64,000 nt of DNA from Roseobacter ponti (lineage in GTDB: Bacteria > Pseudomonadota > Alphaproteobacteria > Rhodobacterales > Rhodobacteraceae): contig NZ_CP048788.1 of NCBI RefSeq assembly GCF_012932215.1, positions 1,674,001 through 1,738,000 of the forward strand, read 5' to 3'. The notes under the pieces were generated by a model that did no database searches, was not told where the DNA came from, and worked only from the letters and a program-made list of their open reading frames with translations. This document shows, piece after piece, positions 8,271-16,840 of the stretch; position 1 is the stretch's first letter; every line of letters begins with the position of its first letter. The translations under genes and the position numbers were made by a program.

Positions 8271-8855
8271 ATGCTTACTTTCTCATCTTTTCGCACCGGA
8301 TTTATCGTGGTGCTCTTTTCGCCCGGAGCGGCTTTCGCAGGCCAGTTTGTTGTCGAACTGGAGGCGCCCTTTGAGGAACCGTCTGAGGCAGTGATGCAGC
8401 AATCGGGCGTGTCCGTCGATGAAACCCTTTCGGCAGGCGCTGACAGCTATGTGGTCTTGTCCGCAGACGACGAGATCTCGGTGCGCGAGCTTTTAAAGAC
8501 CGCGGCAATCACGCCGGAAAAAATCTCCGAGGTGCTGTTCATCAACTCGCCGGTCGTCGGAGGTGGCAGGCCTGCAGAAGATACGCTGCGCGACGGACAT
8601 CAGGTCTATGTGATTGAGCGACCCATCCCGGGGGTCGGGTTCTTCGGACTGGAGAAAAAGCGGAAAATTTCGCAGGGCTCGAACGCTGCCGTGGCCAAAC
8701 TCGGGGATGTCATCGAATGGGATCATTCCTATCTGACGAGCGAAGGGACATATTGTGTCTATCGGGCTGACAATCCTGATACGCTGCGTGAGCACGGTGC
8801 ACTGGCCGGAGCACCTGTCGGAAAGATCACGCCGGTGGAGCAGTCAGTCGACTGA
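8271..8855 (+). CDS. Exported DUF4242-like protein
   Basis: I place the start at 8271, where GGGAGG lies seven bases upstream; this gives a 194-residue precursor with a clear signal peptide (about 1-24, ending PGAAFA before GQFVVELEAPF). The C-terminal third (EWDHSYLTSEGTYCVYRADN, then LREHGALAGAPVGKITPV) resembles the DUF4242/SCO4226-type fold, small ferredoxin-like proteins of which some bind nickel. A conserved Cys sits in TYCVYRA. The middle part (about 80-140) is not recognised. Probably periplasmic; the ligand is unknown. It is divergent from, and possibly controlled by, the CadC-like regulator. Confidence 0.7.
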   Translation: MLTFSSFRTGFIVVLFSPGAAFAGQFVVELEAPFEEPSEAVMQQSGVSVDETLSAGADSYVVLSADDEISVRELLKTAAITPEKISEVLFINSPVVGGGRPAEDTLRDGHQVYVIERPIPGVGFFGLEKKRKISQGSNAAVAKLGDVIEWDHSYLTSEGTYCVYRADNPDTLREHGALAGAPVGKITPVEQSVD

Positions 8856-9516
8856 AGCGCCCGTTTTTGGCGGATCCACCGGTCGCTGTTGAGAACAGCC
8901 ATCGCGGCGGATGTGATATTGACCGGTCATGGCCATGATCCTGCAGTCTGTTGATGAGGCGCGCCGTTCCAAAGCCGTTTCACGGGTGTCTCGGATAGTG
9001 ACAAGAGACGCGGCGACCGGTGCCCGGGCATTGGCCGCCGCGTGCAGGCAGGGGTGGGTTTACAGATCGTCCGTCGCGGTGTTCACGATGCCCGGCCACC
9101 TGCCATAGGGTCCTTTGATGAATGCTGTTTTGTCTTCAGGGAACTTCGCAAAGACTGCGGCATTCACCAGGAGATAGACACTGCCGGCATACCTCGAAGG
9201 ACAGAAGGGCGAGACGGCGACTGCTGTTTCAGATCGTTAAGGTTTCTAACGACCCGATTCAGTCAGACCTTTGTGGTCCCGTGGCCGCGTCGCGCCTGTC
9301 CAGCGCGACAGACGCCGTGTTTCATCCACGGGCAGGTCGTTGCAGGCTTTGCGACAGATGCTGTAACACTCCGGGTGTAACCGGAGACTACCCGCCTCTG
9401 ATCACTCACGCTCGTGCAGACGAGGCACGCCCTGCATTCCGGCCCGTCGGTGCGTCAGAAGCGGGTGCGGCGTATGTCTGATCTCCGGGACCCATGCCGT
9501 TCAGCCGCAGCCCCTG
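8856..9516. other. 661-base stretch with no supported gene
   Basis: The stretch lies between the DUF4242-like gene and the 3' end of the TctA gene. Open frames of about 110 codons exist (for example 9042-9380) but their translations are rich in Arg, Cys and Pro, with no ribosome-binding site and no family resemblance. I saw no tRNA-like fold, no strong hairpin with a T-run and no repeat. It may hold decayed coding sequence. Confidence 0.5.
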
Positions 9517-11040
9517 CTACCTTGCCGTCTCTTTGCCATTTGGCCGCAACCGGCGCAGCAGTTTCAGAGCAGGCAGGAAAATCAGGATCAGCGCAATAAT
9601 AGTGATCGGCCCGGCCACCGGCCGCGTGAAAAAGATCGACGGATCACCCGACGAGAGCAGCAACGACTGGCGCAGCGTTGGCTCTGCGATCGGACCCAGC
9701 ACAATCGCCAGAACGGCAGGGGCCAGCGGATATTCAAACTTGCGCATGAAGAAAGCGCCGATCCCGAAGGCAACCATCAGCCAGATGTCGAACATATCGC
9801 GTGTCGAGGCATAGCCACCGGCAATCGAGAGCACGAAAATCATCGGCGCGAGGATTGTGAAAGGCATCCTGAGCATCCAGATGAACACCGGTATGAAAGC
9901 GAGGTTGATCAGGAGCGCCGCGACATTCGAAATGTAAAATGAGCCGATCAGCCCCCAGACGAATTCCTCTTCGTCGACGAAAAGCCGTGGCCCGGGCACC
10001 AGCCCCCAGATCACCATGCCCCCCAGCAGAATCGCCGTTGTGGGCGAACCGGGTATCCCAAGGGTCAGCATCGGCAGCATGGATCCTGTTGATGCGGAAT
10101 TATTGGCAGCCTCGGGTGCCGCGACGCCGTCGATCGAGCCTTTGCCGAACTGGCCGGGGTTGCGCGATACCATCTTTGCCACACCGTAAGACATCAGCGA
10201 TCCAGGTGTCGCGCCGGCAGCCGGCAGGATACCGACGAAGAAGCCCAGAAATGACCCGATGGCTGTTCCTTTCCAGCCCCGCGTGGCGAAGTCTCTGGCA
10301 TCTGTTGCCATTCCTTTCACTGTCATTTTCGGGGTCGTGGCCGTGACCTCCCCGCGGGTCTGGTCAATGGTCCAGAGCATTTCTCCGATGCCATAGACGC
10401 CGATGGCGAGAACCAGAAAGCCGATACCCTGCAGGAAGCCGTTGTAATCGAACAGAACAAGTCGTGGCGCGCCGGAGATCTGATCAAAACCGACCGCACC
10501 CAGCACCAGCCCGAAGCAGATGGAGAAGATCGTTTTGGGAATGTCATCGCCACCCAGTCCGACAAAAGTGGCAAAGGCGAGCAGCATCAGAGCAAAGACC
10601 TCCGGGGGGCCAAAGGACAGAGCCACCGTTGCCAGCAGGGGCGCGAAGAGGGTGAAAAGAATATTCGCGATCGTGCCTCCGACAAAGGAGGCCAGAGCTG
10701 CCGTCACAAGTGCGAGGCTCGCGCGGCCCTGGCGCGCCATCGGCAGACCGTCAAATGTGGTGGCCACGGCCGTTGACGCGCCCGGGATACCAAGCGTGAT
10801 CGAGGACACAGCGCCGCCGTACATCGCCCCGTAATAAATTGCAGCCAGAAAAATGATGGCTGAACCGGGCGGAACAAGGAAAGTTATCGGCAGAAGGATT
10901 GCAACCCCGTTGACCGACCCGAGCCCGGGCATCGCCCCGATAAAGAGCCCGACGGTAACGCCAAGCAGGATCATCAGCAGGTTGAGAGGCTGGAGGGACA
11001 GCAGCATACCATCGCCAAGCAGGTGCAGGACGTCCATCAT
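9517..11040 (-). CDS. tctA: Tripartite tricarboxylate transporter large permease, TctA
   Basis: The 507-residue, very hydrophobic protein has about 11-12 transmembrane helices. Family hallmarks are GVTVGLFIGAMPGLGSVNGV near residue 30, AIYYGAMYGGAVSSITLGIPG at about 70-90, and PEAANNSASTGSMLPMLTLG followed by IPGSPTTAILLGGM around 325-355. TctA forms the inner-membrane translocation channel together with TctB, powered by ion gradients and fed by the periplasmic TctC. It is the last gene of the minus-strand order tctC-tctB-tctA. The substrate cannot be told from sequence; TctC homologues bind citrate and many other carboxylates. Confidence 0.93.
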   Translation of the reverse strand: MMDVLHLLGDGMLLSLQPLNLLMILLGVTVGLFIGAMPGLGSVNGVAILLPITFLVPPGSAIIFLAAIYYGAMYGGAVSSITLGIPGASTAVATTFDGLPMARQGRASLALVTAALASFVGGTIANILFTLFAPLLATVALSFGPPEVFALMLLAFATFVGLGGDDIPKTIFSICFGLVLGAVGFDQISGAPRLVLFDYNGFLQGIGFLVLAIGVYGIGEMLWTIDQTRGEVTATTPKMTVKGMATDARDFATRGWKGTAIGSFLGFFVGILPAAGATPGSLMSYGVAKMVSRNPGQFGKGSIDGVAAPEAANNSASTGSMLPMLTLGIPGSPTTAILLGGMVIWGLVPGPRLFVDEEEFVWGLIGSFYISNVAALLINLAFIPVFIWMLRMPFTILAPMIFVLSIAGGYASTRDMFDIWLMVAFGIGAFFMRKFEYPLAPAVLAIVLGPIAEPTLRQSLLLSSGDPSIFFTRPVAGPITIIALILIFLPALKLLRRLRPNGKETAR

Positions 11041-11073
11041 CGGGTACTTTCTTCAGGGAAGCGTGCCATAACT

Positions 11074-11577
11074 TCAGTAAATAATGTCATAGAGGATGTT
11101 GAAGACCGGGTCGGTGAAGGGCAGGCCCGAGGGCATCGTGATCCGCATCGCACCCTCGAAAAAGAAAAACAGGGCCAGCGGTGTGATCAGTGCGATCGAC
11201 AGGCTCAGCCACAGGCTGTGCCGACCCAGAAACCAGGTGTAGTAAAACAAAAATACACCAACCGCCCCGTACATTGAGATGATGCTGATCAGAACCACGA
11301 AGACGATCACGCCCCCGCCCACAAAGATCAGAGATTTCCATCCATGACTGTCAAGCACAGGCTCGTCGGACTGTGAGGGGGCGCTGGTACCGCGCCACCA
11401 GTTAAAGGCGATGCAGCAACAGCTAATCAGCATGATCCCGGAGAGCCAGAACGGCCAGGCGCCACCGCCAGGGCCTTTTCCGGGGATGAAGCCGATGGGC
11501 AGTTCGGTGCTTTTCCACATCAGGTAAAGCGACAGAAGGGCCAGAAATCCGGCGGTTACAATCTCGCCAACGCGCAT
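11074..11577 (-). CDS. tctB: Tripartite tricarboxylate transporter small permease, TctB
   Basis: The protein has 167 residues and four hydrophobic helices with the typical TctB start (VGEIVTAGFLALLSLYLMW followed by GPGGGAWPFWLSGIMLI). A strong AAGGAGGG site lies five bases before the ATG. TctB is the small membrane subunit of TTT systems and is poorly conserved outside its glycine-rich first loop. It lies 54 bases after tctC and 33 bases before tctA, consistent with one transcript. Confidence 0.9.
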   Translation of the reverse strand: MRVGEIVTAGFLALLSLYLMWKSTELPIGFIPGKGPGGGAWPFWLSGIMLISCCCIAFNWWRGTSAPSQSDEPVLDSHGWKSLIFVGGGVIVFVVLISIISMYGAVGVFLFYYTWFLGRHSLWLSLSIALITPLALFFFFEGAMRITMPSGLPFTDPVFNILYDIIY

Positions 11578-11631
11578 CTGGCCCTCCTTGCTGTTACGTC
11601 CCGTTTCAGGGGTCTGACGGGTCTGCGGACC

Positions 11632-12603
11632 TTATTCGCCCAGTGCGGCGAGCAGTTTCTTGTGGTTTTCGACCTGCAGGCCCCAGTAGTCGCGCTGTGC
11701 TTCCGCATCCATCCAGAGTGGCGAGAGGCTTTCGGCTTTCAGGTAGCCCTGCCATTCTTCGCTCTCATAGATCGTGGTGAAGAGATCCTGATAGTAGGCA
11801 GCAGCTTCGTCTGACATGCCCGGCGCTCCGACCACGGCCCGCTGATTGTAGTAGGAGAAGTCGTGCCCCATCTCCTTGATCGTGGGAACATCGGGATAGG
11901 CCGGCATACGCTCATCCGAGAAGGCCAGCAGCGGCACGAAGTCTCCGGCCTCATAGAAACCCTTGGCTTCCGCGGGGTTGTTCACACTGGCCATGATCTG
12001 CTGACCGGCAAGATCCTTGGCCACGGCACCACCGCCGTCATAGGGGATATACTTAATGTCGAGGTCATAGGCATCGGACATATAGGCGATGACGATGCTG
12101 TCTTCCTGACCGGCACCGGTGCCGCCCATGACATACTCGCCACCCATGTCTTTCACCTGGCTGACATACTCATCCATTGAGGTAATGCCGCTGTCTTTAT
12201 GCACCCAGAGTACAAACGGGTCGACGCCCATCATCGCAACAGGCGTAAAGGTCTGGATGTCGATTCCGAGGTTGTCCTGACGCAGCGGTGTCGTGAAAAA
12301 TGAATTCAGCGTCACAAGGATTGTGTGATCAGGATCGCTGGCATTGCTGACATGGATCAGCGCTTCCGCACCGGACCCACCGCCTTTGTTATTCGGCACA
12401 AGGGGCCGGTTTGTCAGATCCTGCTTTTCAGCCACCGACTGGATAAAGCGGGCGATCTGATCAGCGCCACCGCCGGCACCTGCCATGATGACAAAATCAA
12501 TGGGTTTACGCGGCTGCCAGTCCTGGGCCACTGCAGAAATGGGCGCTGTCGCAAAGAGAGTGCCTCCAGCGATTCCCAGCAGAAAACGTTTCGTAATCTT
12601 CAT
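11632..12603 (-). CDS. tctC: Periplasmic solute-binding protein of TTT system, TctC/Bug family
   Basis: The start at 12603 is chosen because GGGAGGA lies eight bases upstream and the protein then begins with a good signal peptide (MKITKRFLLGIAGGTLFATA, cleavage after AVA at residue 26). The mature part starts with DWQPRKPIDFVIMAGAGGGAD, the standard Bug-family opening that forms the carboxylate-binding loop, and continues with the two-lobe fold (323 residues in total). Bug proteins capture carboxylic acids and deliver them to TctAB. It is the first of the three tct genes; a 156-base gap separates it from the UspA gene on the same strand. Confidence 0.93.
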   Translation of the reverse strand: MKITKRFLLGIAGGTLFATAPISAVAQDWQPRKPIDFVIMAGAGGGADQIARFIQSVAEKQDLTNRPLVPNNKGGGSGAEALIHVSNASDPDHTILVTLNSFFTTPLRQDNLGIDIQTFTPVAMMGVDPFVLWVHKDSGITSMDEYVSQVKDMGGEYVMGGTGAGQEDSIVIAYMSDAYDLDIKYIPYDGGGAVAKDLAGQQIMASVNNPAEAKGFYEAGDFVPLLAFSDERMPAYPDVPTIKEMGHDFSYYNQRAVVGAPGMSDEAAAYYQDLFTTIYESEEWQGYLKAESLSPLWMDAEAQRDYWGLQVENHKKLLAALGE

Positions 12604-12759
12604 GGTATAGTCCTCCCGTTCATTGTCCCGGCCGCCCGGCTGATGCTGAAAGCACAACCGGGACCTGCAACGCAGGCATATTTCTTCCGGCGTACGAGAG
12701 TAACTATCTTGTTAAATTTGCTTTTCAAGCGAAACTTTGTTGCGCGGCCAATGAATACC

Positions 12760-13614
12760 TTAGTGTACCAAAACCACAGGAATTTCTGCTTTATCTACAA
12801 CGGCCTGGGTATTGCCGCCGAAAAGGGTCTCGCGTTCATGGTTATGCCCGTAGGCCCCCATTATGAGCAGATTGGCACCCAGTTCGGTCGTTCTCTTCAG
12901 CAAACCTTCGGCGGGATTGCGGGCATCGAACCGCTCAATCTCAGCCGCAATTCCGCGCAGACGGTAGTACTCAACCAGCTCTTCTGCGGTCGCACCATGC
13001 GGCTCGCCTTTGCCGCCGGAAAGAATGGTCACCGACTGCGCCGTTCTCGCAATGTCGAGGGTCATCGCAACGGCGCGCGACGACTCCAGCGACCCGTTCC
13101 AGGCCACCGTAATGTGGTTTCCGAAGTCCGGTTGCACATCTTTGCGGGGCGGGCACATCAGGACCGGCCGCCCGGTGCGGAACAGGGCGGACTTCAGCGA
13201 ATTGGTGCCAAGATTTCGGTCGCGGTCCGGCTTGCCGACAACGACCAGATCCGCAAGCCTGCCGATGTGTTTGATCACATCAGCCATGAGCCCGTATTCT
13301 TCCGCAAACTCGACAGATGCCACGCCCTGGCCTGGCGTGTCGGTTTCTTTCAGCCCCAGCGAGAGAGCGAACCTGTGCAACTGGTCCCGGACAGCCTGTT
13401 CTTCCTGATCGGCCAGTTCGCGGGCCTGCTCGGTGAGCGTTTCCCGCGCAAAGGATGGTAGCTGTCGACTGTATGGCATCAGATCCTCAGTCCTTGAGCG
13501 GCAGTGGGCGACAACGATATGCGCGTTGTGGCGCATGGCCAGCGCCGAGGCATGTCCGAGTACGGGCTCGATCATACCGTCTCCGCGTACCGGAACGACG
13601 ATTTTACTAAGCAT
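12760..13614 (-). CDS. Tandem universal stress protein (UspA family)
   Basis: The start at 13614 is supported by GAGGAGGAAAG about nine bases upstream and gives 284 residues. Two Usp-like halves are visible: about 1-145 (MLSKIVVPVRGD, DLVVVGKPDRDRN) and about 150-284 (HITVAWNGSLESSRAVAM, LLIMGAYGHNHERETLFGGN). The second half carries the G-x-x-G...G-N/S-T nucleotide-binding pattern of ATP-binding Usp proteins; the first half is degenerate. It precedes the tct genes on the same strand, a frequent pairing in this bacterial group. Likely cytosolic; a role in stress signalling or transporter regulation is inferred. Confidence 0.85.
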   Translation of the reverse strand: MLSKIVVPVRGDGMIEPVLGHASALAMRHNAHIVVAHCRSRTEDLMPYSRQLPSFARETLTEQARELADQEEQAVRDQLHRFALSLGLKETDTPGQGVASVEFAEEYGLMADVIKHIGRLADLVVVGKPDRDRNLGTNSLKSALFRTGRPVLMCPPRKDVQPDFGNHITVAWNGSLESSRAVAMTLDIARTAQSVTILSGGKGEPHGATAEELVEYYRLRGIAAEIERFDARNPAEGLLKRTTELGANLLIMGAYGHNHERETLFGGNTQAVVDKAEIPVVLVH

Positions 13615-14191
13615 GGATGGCTTTCCTCCTCTTGCCGACCGGGGTCGCGCTGTCTTCGCGGAACCGGACAATACTAAAATTTCGGTCTTACGCCGGCAAA
13701 ACGCATTTCTGGCGGGTGCCTTTGCCGCGTCAGTGCTCCTGCGCGCCGGTCGATTTGCCGTGCCGGACGCCCATGAGATACTCAGGCCAGGACGGGACGG
13801 GTCCTGCATAAGTGAGCTGAATTCGTCGTGCAGACGCCCGGTGGCTCAGTGCTTTTCTCGATGCTCTCGGGCGGCGACTGTTCTGATAAATCATCAAGGC
13901 ATTCCGTCTGCTGTCTTCCCGATCACGTAGTGCCGGAAGGCTTTTAGTGAAGAGATAAGACGAGTGCCGCGCTGAAACCGCCACCTGCGCGACGGATTGT
14001 TCGCATAATTCCGGGGCCCCGAAAAGCGGGGCGGCAGACCGATGTTCTGATCGGGCCCGGTGCGCGGGCACAGTATTCGGGGGGGCAGGGGGTGGTTCAG
14101 TTCCGTAAGAACCTGCGGGTGCGGGCAGTCAGAACGAACCAAAGAACCAGAAGGCCCCTCCCGGGCGCGGCCTCGCTGTTTCCGCACCGCT
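13615..14191. other. Intergenic stretch with no supported gene
   Basis: About 580 bases lie between the UspA start and the terminator of the VPLPA-type gene. The bases nearest 13614 must hold the promoter of the usp/tct group. Open frames of 60-110 codons are present on the minus strand (for example 13730-14071) but show no signal peptide, domain or ribosome-binding site. Several GC-rich tracts, including a G-run at 14089-14097, are visible without a clear function. Confidence 0.5.
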
Positions 14192-14228
14192 AAAAACCGC
14201 GCCAGCCGGGATGAATGCCGGCTGACGC
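14192..14228 (-). terminator. Rho-independent terminator of the VPLPA-type gene
   Basis: On the minus strand, GCGTCAGCCGG (14228-14218) pairs with CCGGCTGGCGC (14209-14199), an 11-bp stem with a single G-T wobble and an eight-base loop, followed by GGTTTTT. It lies 19 bases beyond the TGA at 14247-14249 that ends the severed VPLPA-CTERM segment, and 142 bases beyond the amber codon. Its position fits the longer reading frame better than the shorter one. Confidence 0.85.
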
Positions 14229-14246
14229 AGGATACGTTTTAACAGG

Positions 14247-14369
14247 TCATACTGCTCGCCGCCGCTTCAGCAGACCGATCATCGCAAGACCCGCCAGAAG
14301 AAGGGAGGCGCCCGCAGGCAGCGGAACCGGCGATACCTGCGAAGCGAAAACCGTCGTACGCAGCGTGAA
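14247..14369 (-). pseudogene. VPLPA-CTERM sorting segment separated by an in-frame amber codon
   Basis: Directly after the TAG at 14372-14370 the same frame continues for 40 sense codons to a TGA: FTLRTTVFASQVSPVPLPAG, then ASLLLAGLAMIGLL and KRRRAV. This is a complete VPLPA-CTERM signal: the VPLPAG motif, a hydrophobic helix and a basic tail, recognised by an exosortase-type enzyme in Rhodobacterales. I checked the codons base by base. Without readthrough or suppression the segment is not translated and the upstream protein lacks its anchor. Either a recent nonsense mutation, a sequencing error, or a regulated readthrough would explain it. Confidence 0.9.
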
Positions 14370-15572
14370 CTATGCGGGTGCCTCGTTGAAGTCGAGAAAC
14401 CCGTTGCTCAGATCGCCGAGAGCAATGGCGTAGTTGAGGTTCAGATTTCCGAAATCCTCGATCTTACCGTCGCTGAGCACGATCGCACCGTCGTCGGCAT
14501 CCGGGTTCAGTGTATCGAATGCCTCCTGCAGGGCCAGTTCGATTTCCGCCCGGGAGCCAACGACATACTCTGATGCGCCAAGCATGACCCCGTCTGTGCA
14601 GGTTTCGTCGCCCGCGGTGTTCGTTTCACAGGTTTCACCGACCTGACGGCGCAGTTCCCAGACGCCGGGAGATTTCTCCCAGGCCATCAGCAGATTATCG
14701 GTGGTTTCGTCATTATCGAAATCCCAGAACAGACCCTCGGGGGCATCCTGCTGTGCCAGCCACGGTCCGAAATCGTTTTTGTAATTTCCATAGTAGCCTG
14801 CGATCTGCCCGGTGAAGATTGCATTTGAGGTCTGCGTGACCGTCAGGCCTGTTCTCTCATCATCAAAAAACCCGTCCAGCAGGAAATTCGGATTGGTTGA
14901 TGCGTCTCCGAAAAGGCCAAACGGGAACTGGGTATTGGACGAGCCGGAACCGGAAGGTTGCGCGGTGAATGCGGTCGAAAACGCAAGCGTGTCATCCGTG
15001 GACAACCGGAAATCGCTTCCGATCCCGAAGCCGAGCGAAATCTCAAACCCGTCAAAGCTCTGGTCGGTGCCGTTTATAAGGCGCCCGAAGACCTGATAGG
15101 TTGAAAAGTTATCCAGGTTATCAGGATCAAGATCGAACACCAGGTCCATCGGACCATCTGTGCTTGTGATAACCTGTTTGATGCGTTTCCCGCTCTGAAA
15201 GGGACCATCACAGGCGGCACCGGAGGACGTCTTGATGCATCCCTGCAGTTCTGTCGCCGGACTGCCTGTGCCTGAATCAGGATAAGGCACATTCGATACC
15301 CCCACCCCGGGGCTGACGGCCTCTGGCGGCGTAAAAACGATCTTACCGTAGGTGCTGGCATCATCCGGAACACTTCCGTCTTCGTTCAGCACCCTGTCGT
15401 AAACGAGGCTTTCACCGGTTTCATAATCGTCAGGCGTTTCGCCCGTGGCCACGTTTGATTTATTCCAGCCTTCGACAGTCGGATACTCAACAGACCCGAG
15501 TATCGTGGCCGATGATGCCGGCAATGCCAGCGAAAGCCCGGCAACTGCAGTTGTTAAAAAATTTTTCCTCAT
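14370..15572 (-). CDS. Exported choice-of-anchor-type protein, amber-truncated before its VPLPA-CTERM tail
   Basis: The start at 15572 gives a 400-residue precursor with a signal peptide (MRKNFLTTAVAGLSLALPAS). The mature protein is acidic, rich in Asp, Asn, Gly and Thr, with motifs such as YQVFGRLINGTDQSFDGFEI, SLGFGIGSDF and GLFWDFDNDETTDNLLMAWE, which I associate with the 'choice-of-anchor' family of extracellular proteins that carry interchangeable C-terminal sorting signals. Four Cys (TELQGCIKTSSGAACDG and GETCETNTAGDETCTDG) may form disulfides. The frame stops at TAG (14370-14372), but the missing VPLPA-CTERM tail follows in frame. A perfect FNR-type box lies 146 bases upstream of the start. 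Expected location: periplasm or cell surface. Confidence 0.85.
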   Translation of the reverse strand: MRKNFLTTAVAGLSLALPASSATILGSVEYPTVEGWNKSNVATGETPDDYETGESLVYDRVLNEDGSVPDDASTYGKIVFTPPEAVSPGVGVSNVPYPDSGTGSPATELQGCIKTSSGAACDGPFQSGKRIKQVITSTDGPMDLVFDLDPDNLDNFSTYQVFGRLINGTDQSFDGFEISLGFGIGSDFRLSTDDTLAFSTAFTAQPSGSGSSNTQFPFGLFGDASTNPNFLLDGFFDDERTGLTVTQTSNAIFTGQIAGYYGNYKNDFGPWLAQQDAPEGLFWDFDNDETTDNLLMAWEKSPGVWELRRQVGETCETNTAGDETCTDGVMLGASEYVVGSRAEIELALQEAFDTLNPDADDGAIVLSDGKIEDFGNLNLNYAIALGDLSNGFLDFNEAPA

Positions 15573-16036
15573 ACTATCCCCTTGTGGTGTTGGTCGTACG
15601 GGTGACGGTCTGCAATCTGCAGGGTACTGAAAACGACTTGTCAAATACCGGGGGGAGACAGACGTCAGACACGTACCCGTACGGTGGAATCATATCTAAA
15701 TATGTGAATGTATCGCATTGATTTTAATCAATCGCAGCCCGGGAACGGCACCGGTACAGCGGCTCGGCACTGGTCTAGACCTCCTGCGGGTGTGGCGATC
15801 AGGTGAGGATGTCAGGCGCAGGCGATATTCGGCGAGGGGCGGTGTCGCCAGGTATGTTTACAGCCCGTGATTGTCGGAAATCTCCTCAGTCGGGTCACGA
15901 CACCCGGAGCTTTGATGGCGACCGGCTACCGCGTGCCGCTTTTTCCTTGAGAATTGAAAGCGCTGGATAACAGGTGCCGACAGGTGTTTATGGCTTTCCT
16001 GATGCCGCTCAGGTACCGTCCCGGAAAAGTTATTTT
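15573..16036. other. Divergent intergenic region with FNR-type box
   Basis: These 464 bases separate the VPLPA-type gene (minus) and the NYN-like nuclease gene (plus). The part 15690-15735 is strikingly AT-rich compared with its surroundings and contains the box listed separately. No reading frame here is convincing. Promoters for both neighbours must lie within it. Confidence 0.55.
15718..15731. promoter_or_regulatory. FNR/FnrL-type binding site
   Basis: The sequence TTGATTTTAATCAA is a perfect match to the FNR consensus TTGAT-N4-ATCAA and is embedded in the longer palindrome ATTGATTTTAATCAAT. FnrL is the Rhodobacterales oxygen-responsive regulator of this family. The centre is about 150 bases from the VPLPA-type gene start and about 310 from the nuclease start, so the minus-strand gene is the likelier target. 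Confidence 0.65.
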
Positions 16037-16840
16037 ATGAGTCTCATTATGTCTTCCGAACCGCTCACACTGGGCGACGTACTCTCTGCACAGCCTGATG
16101 CGAAACCAGGTCTACCTGCGATCAACGGGGTGCAAAAAGCAGGAGTGAGGCTCCTTCGCATTGCCCTGCTGGCCGGCGCCTGCACGCTTTTGGTGTGGTG
16201 GCAGTTGTCGCGCCCGGAGCTTGACGCCGCACTCGTTCTTGTTCCCGCATCAACGCTTCTTGTGGTCTGGTGGCTGGTGGACCGAAAATCCCGCACCCTG
16301 TCGCGCGGCAGATCGCGCAAAAGCATTCAGCACGTACTGCTTGCCCATGATCGCCAGGGCTTCATGCACAAGCTTCGGCTGGATGAGAAAACGGCCGTAT
16401 TTGATGGCAACAATATCCTCCATCTTGGCCTTGACAACGGACTGGATGCGCAACCGCTCGGGGAAATTGCACACCGGCTTCGTTCAGAAGGGTATCGTAT
16501 CGTCTGTTTCTTTGACGCCAACATTTTTTATACGCTTCGTGACCACGATGCCTTCCGGGACGGACAACGACACTCGACCGTGATGCTGGAGAGGTTTTTC
16601 GGGCTCAGCCGGGACGAAATATATGTTGTGCCGTCGGGGTCGCAGGCTGACATATACGTTCTGGAATGCCTGAAGTATTTACCGGTTTCATTTGCGGTGA
16701 CCAACGACAGATACCGGGACTACGAAAAGCACTATCCGACCGTGATGAAGGACAGCCTCTGGCGAAAGGGCGTTGTCATTACCGGCGATGAGATCAGGTT
16801 GCTTCAGTACCGGTTCCGGGATGCCGCGCCGGCGGACTGA
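16037..16840 (+). CDS. Membrane-anchored NYN/Zc3h12a-like ribonuclease
   Basis: With the start at 16037 (GGAAAAG upstream) the protein has 267 residues. Two hydrophobic helices (about 37-57 and 64-81) are followed by a basic linker (RKSRTLSRGRSRK) and a PIN-like nuclease domain: VFDGNNILHLG (D123, N126), VCFFDANIFYTL (D160), VPSGSQADIYVLE (D205) and FAVTNDRYRDYEKHYP (D224). The four acidic residues are where NYN-family RNases such as Zc3h12a place their Mg-binding site, and the SGSQADIY and NDRYRDY segments are hallmark-like. The domain is expected on the cytoplasmic side of the inner membrane. The RNA target is unknown. An ATG at 16049 is an alternative start. Confidence 0.78.
   Translation: MSLIMSSEPLTLGDVLSAQPDAKPGLPAINGVQKAGVRLLRIALLAGACTLLVWWQLSRPELDAALVLVPASTLLVVWWLVDRKSRTLSRGRSRKSIQHVLLAHDRQGFMHKLRLDEKTAVFDGNNILHLGLDNGLDAQPLGEIAHRLRSEGYRIVCFFDANIFYTLRDHDAFRDGQRHSTVMLERFFGLSRDEIYVVPSGSQADIYVLECLKYLPVSFAVTNDRYRDYEKHYPTVMKDSLWRKGVVITGDEIRLLQYRFRDAAPAD

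Noticed and set aside
9042-9380. A 112-codon open frame in the empty stretch after the DUF4242-like gene.
   Set aside because: No ribosome-binding site, unusual Cys/Arg-rich composition and no recognisable motif.
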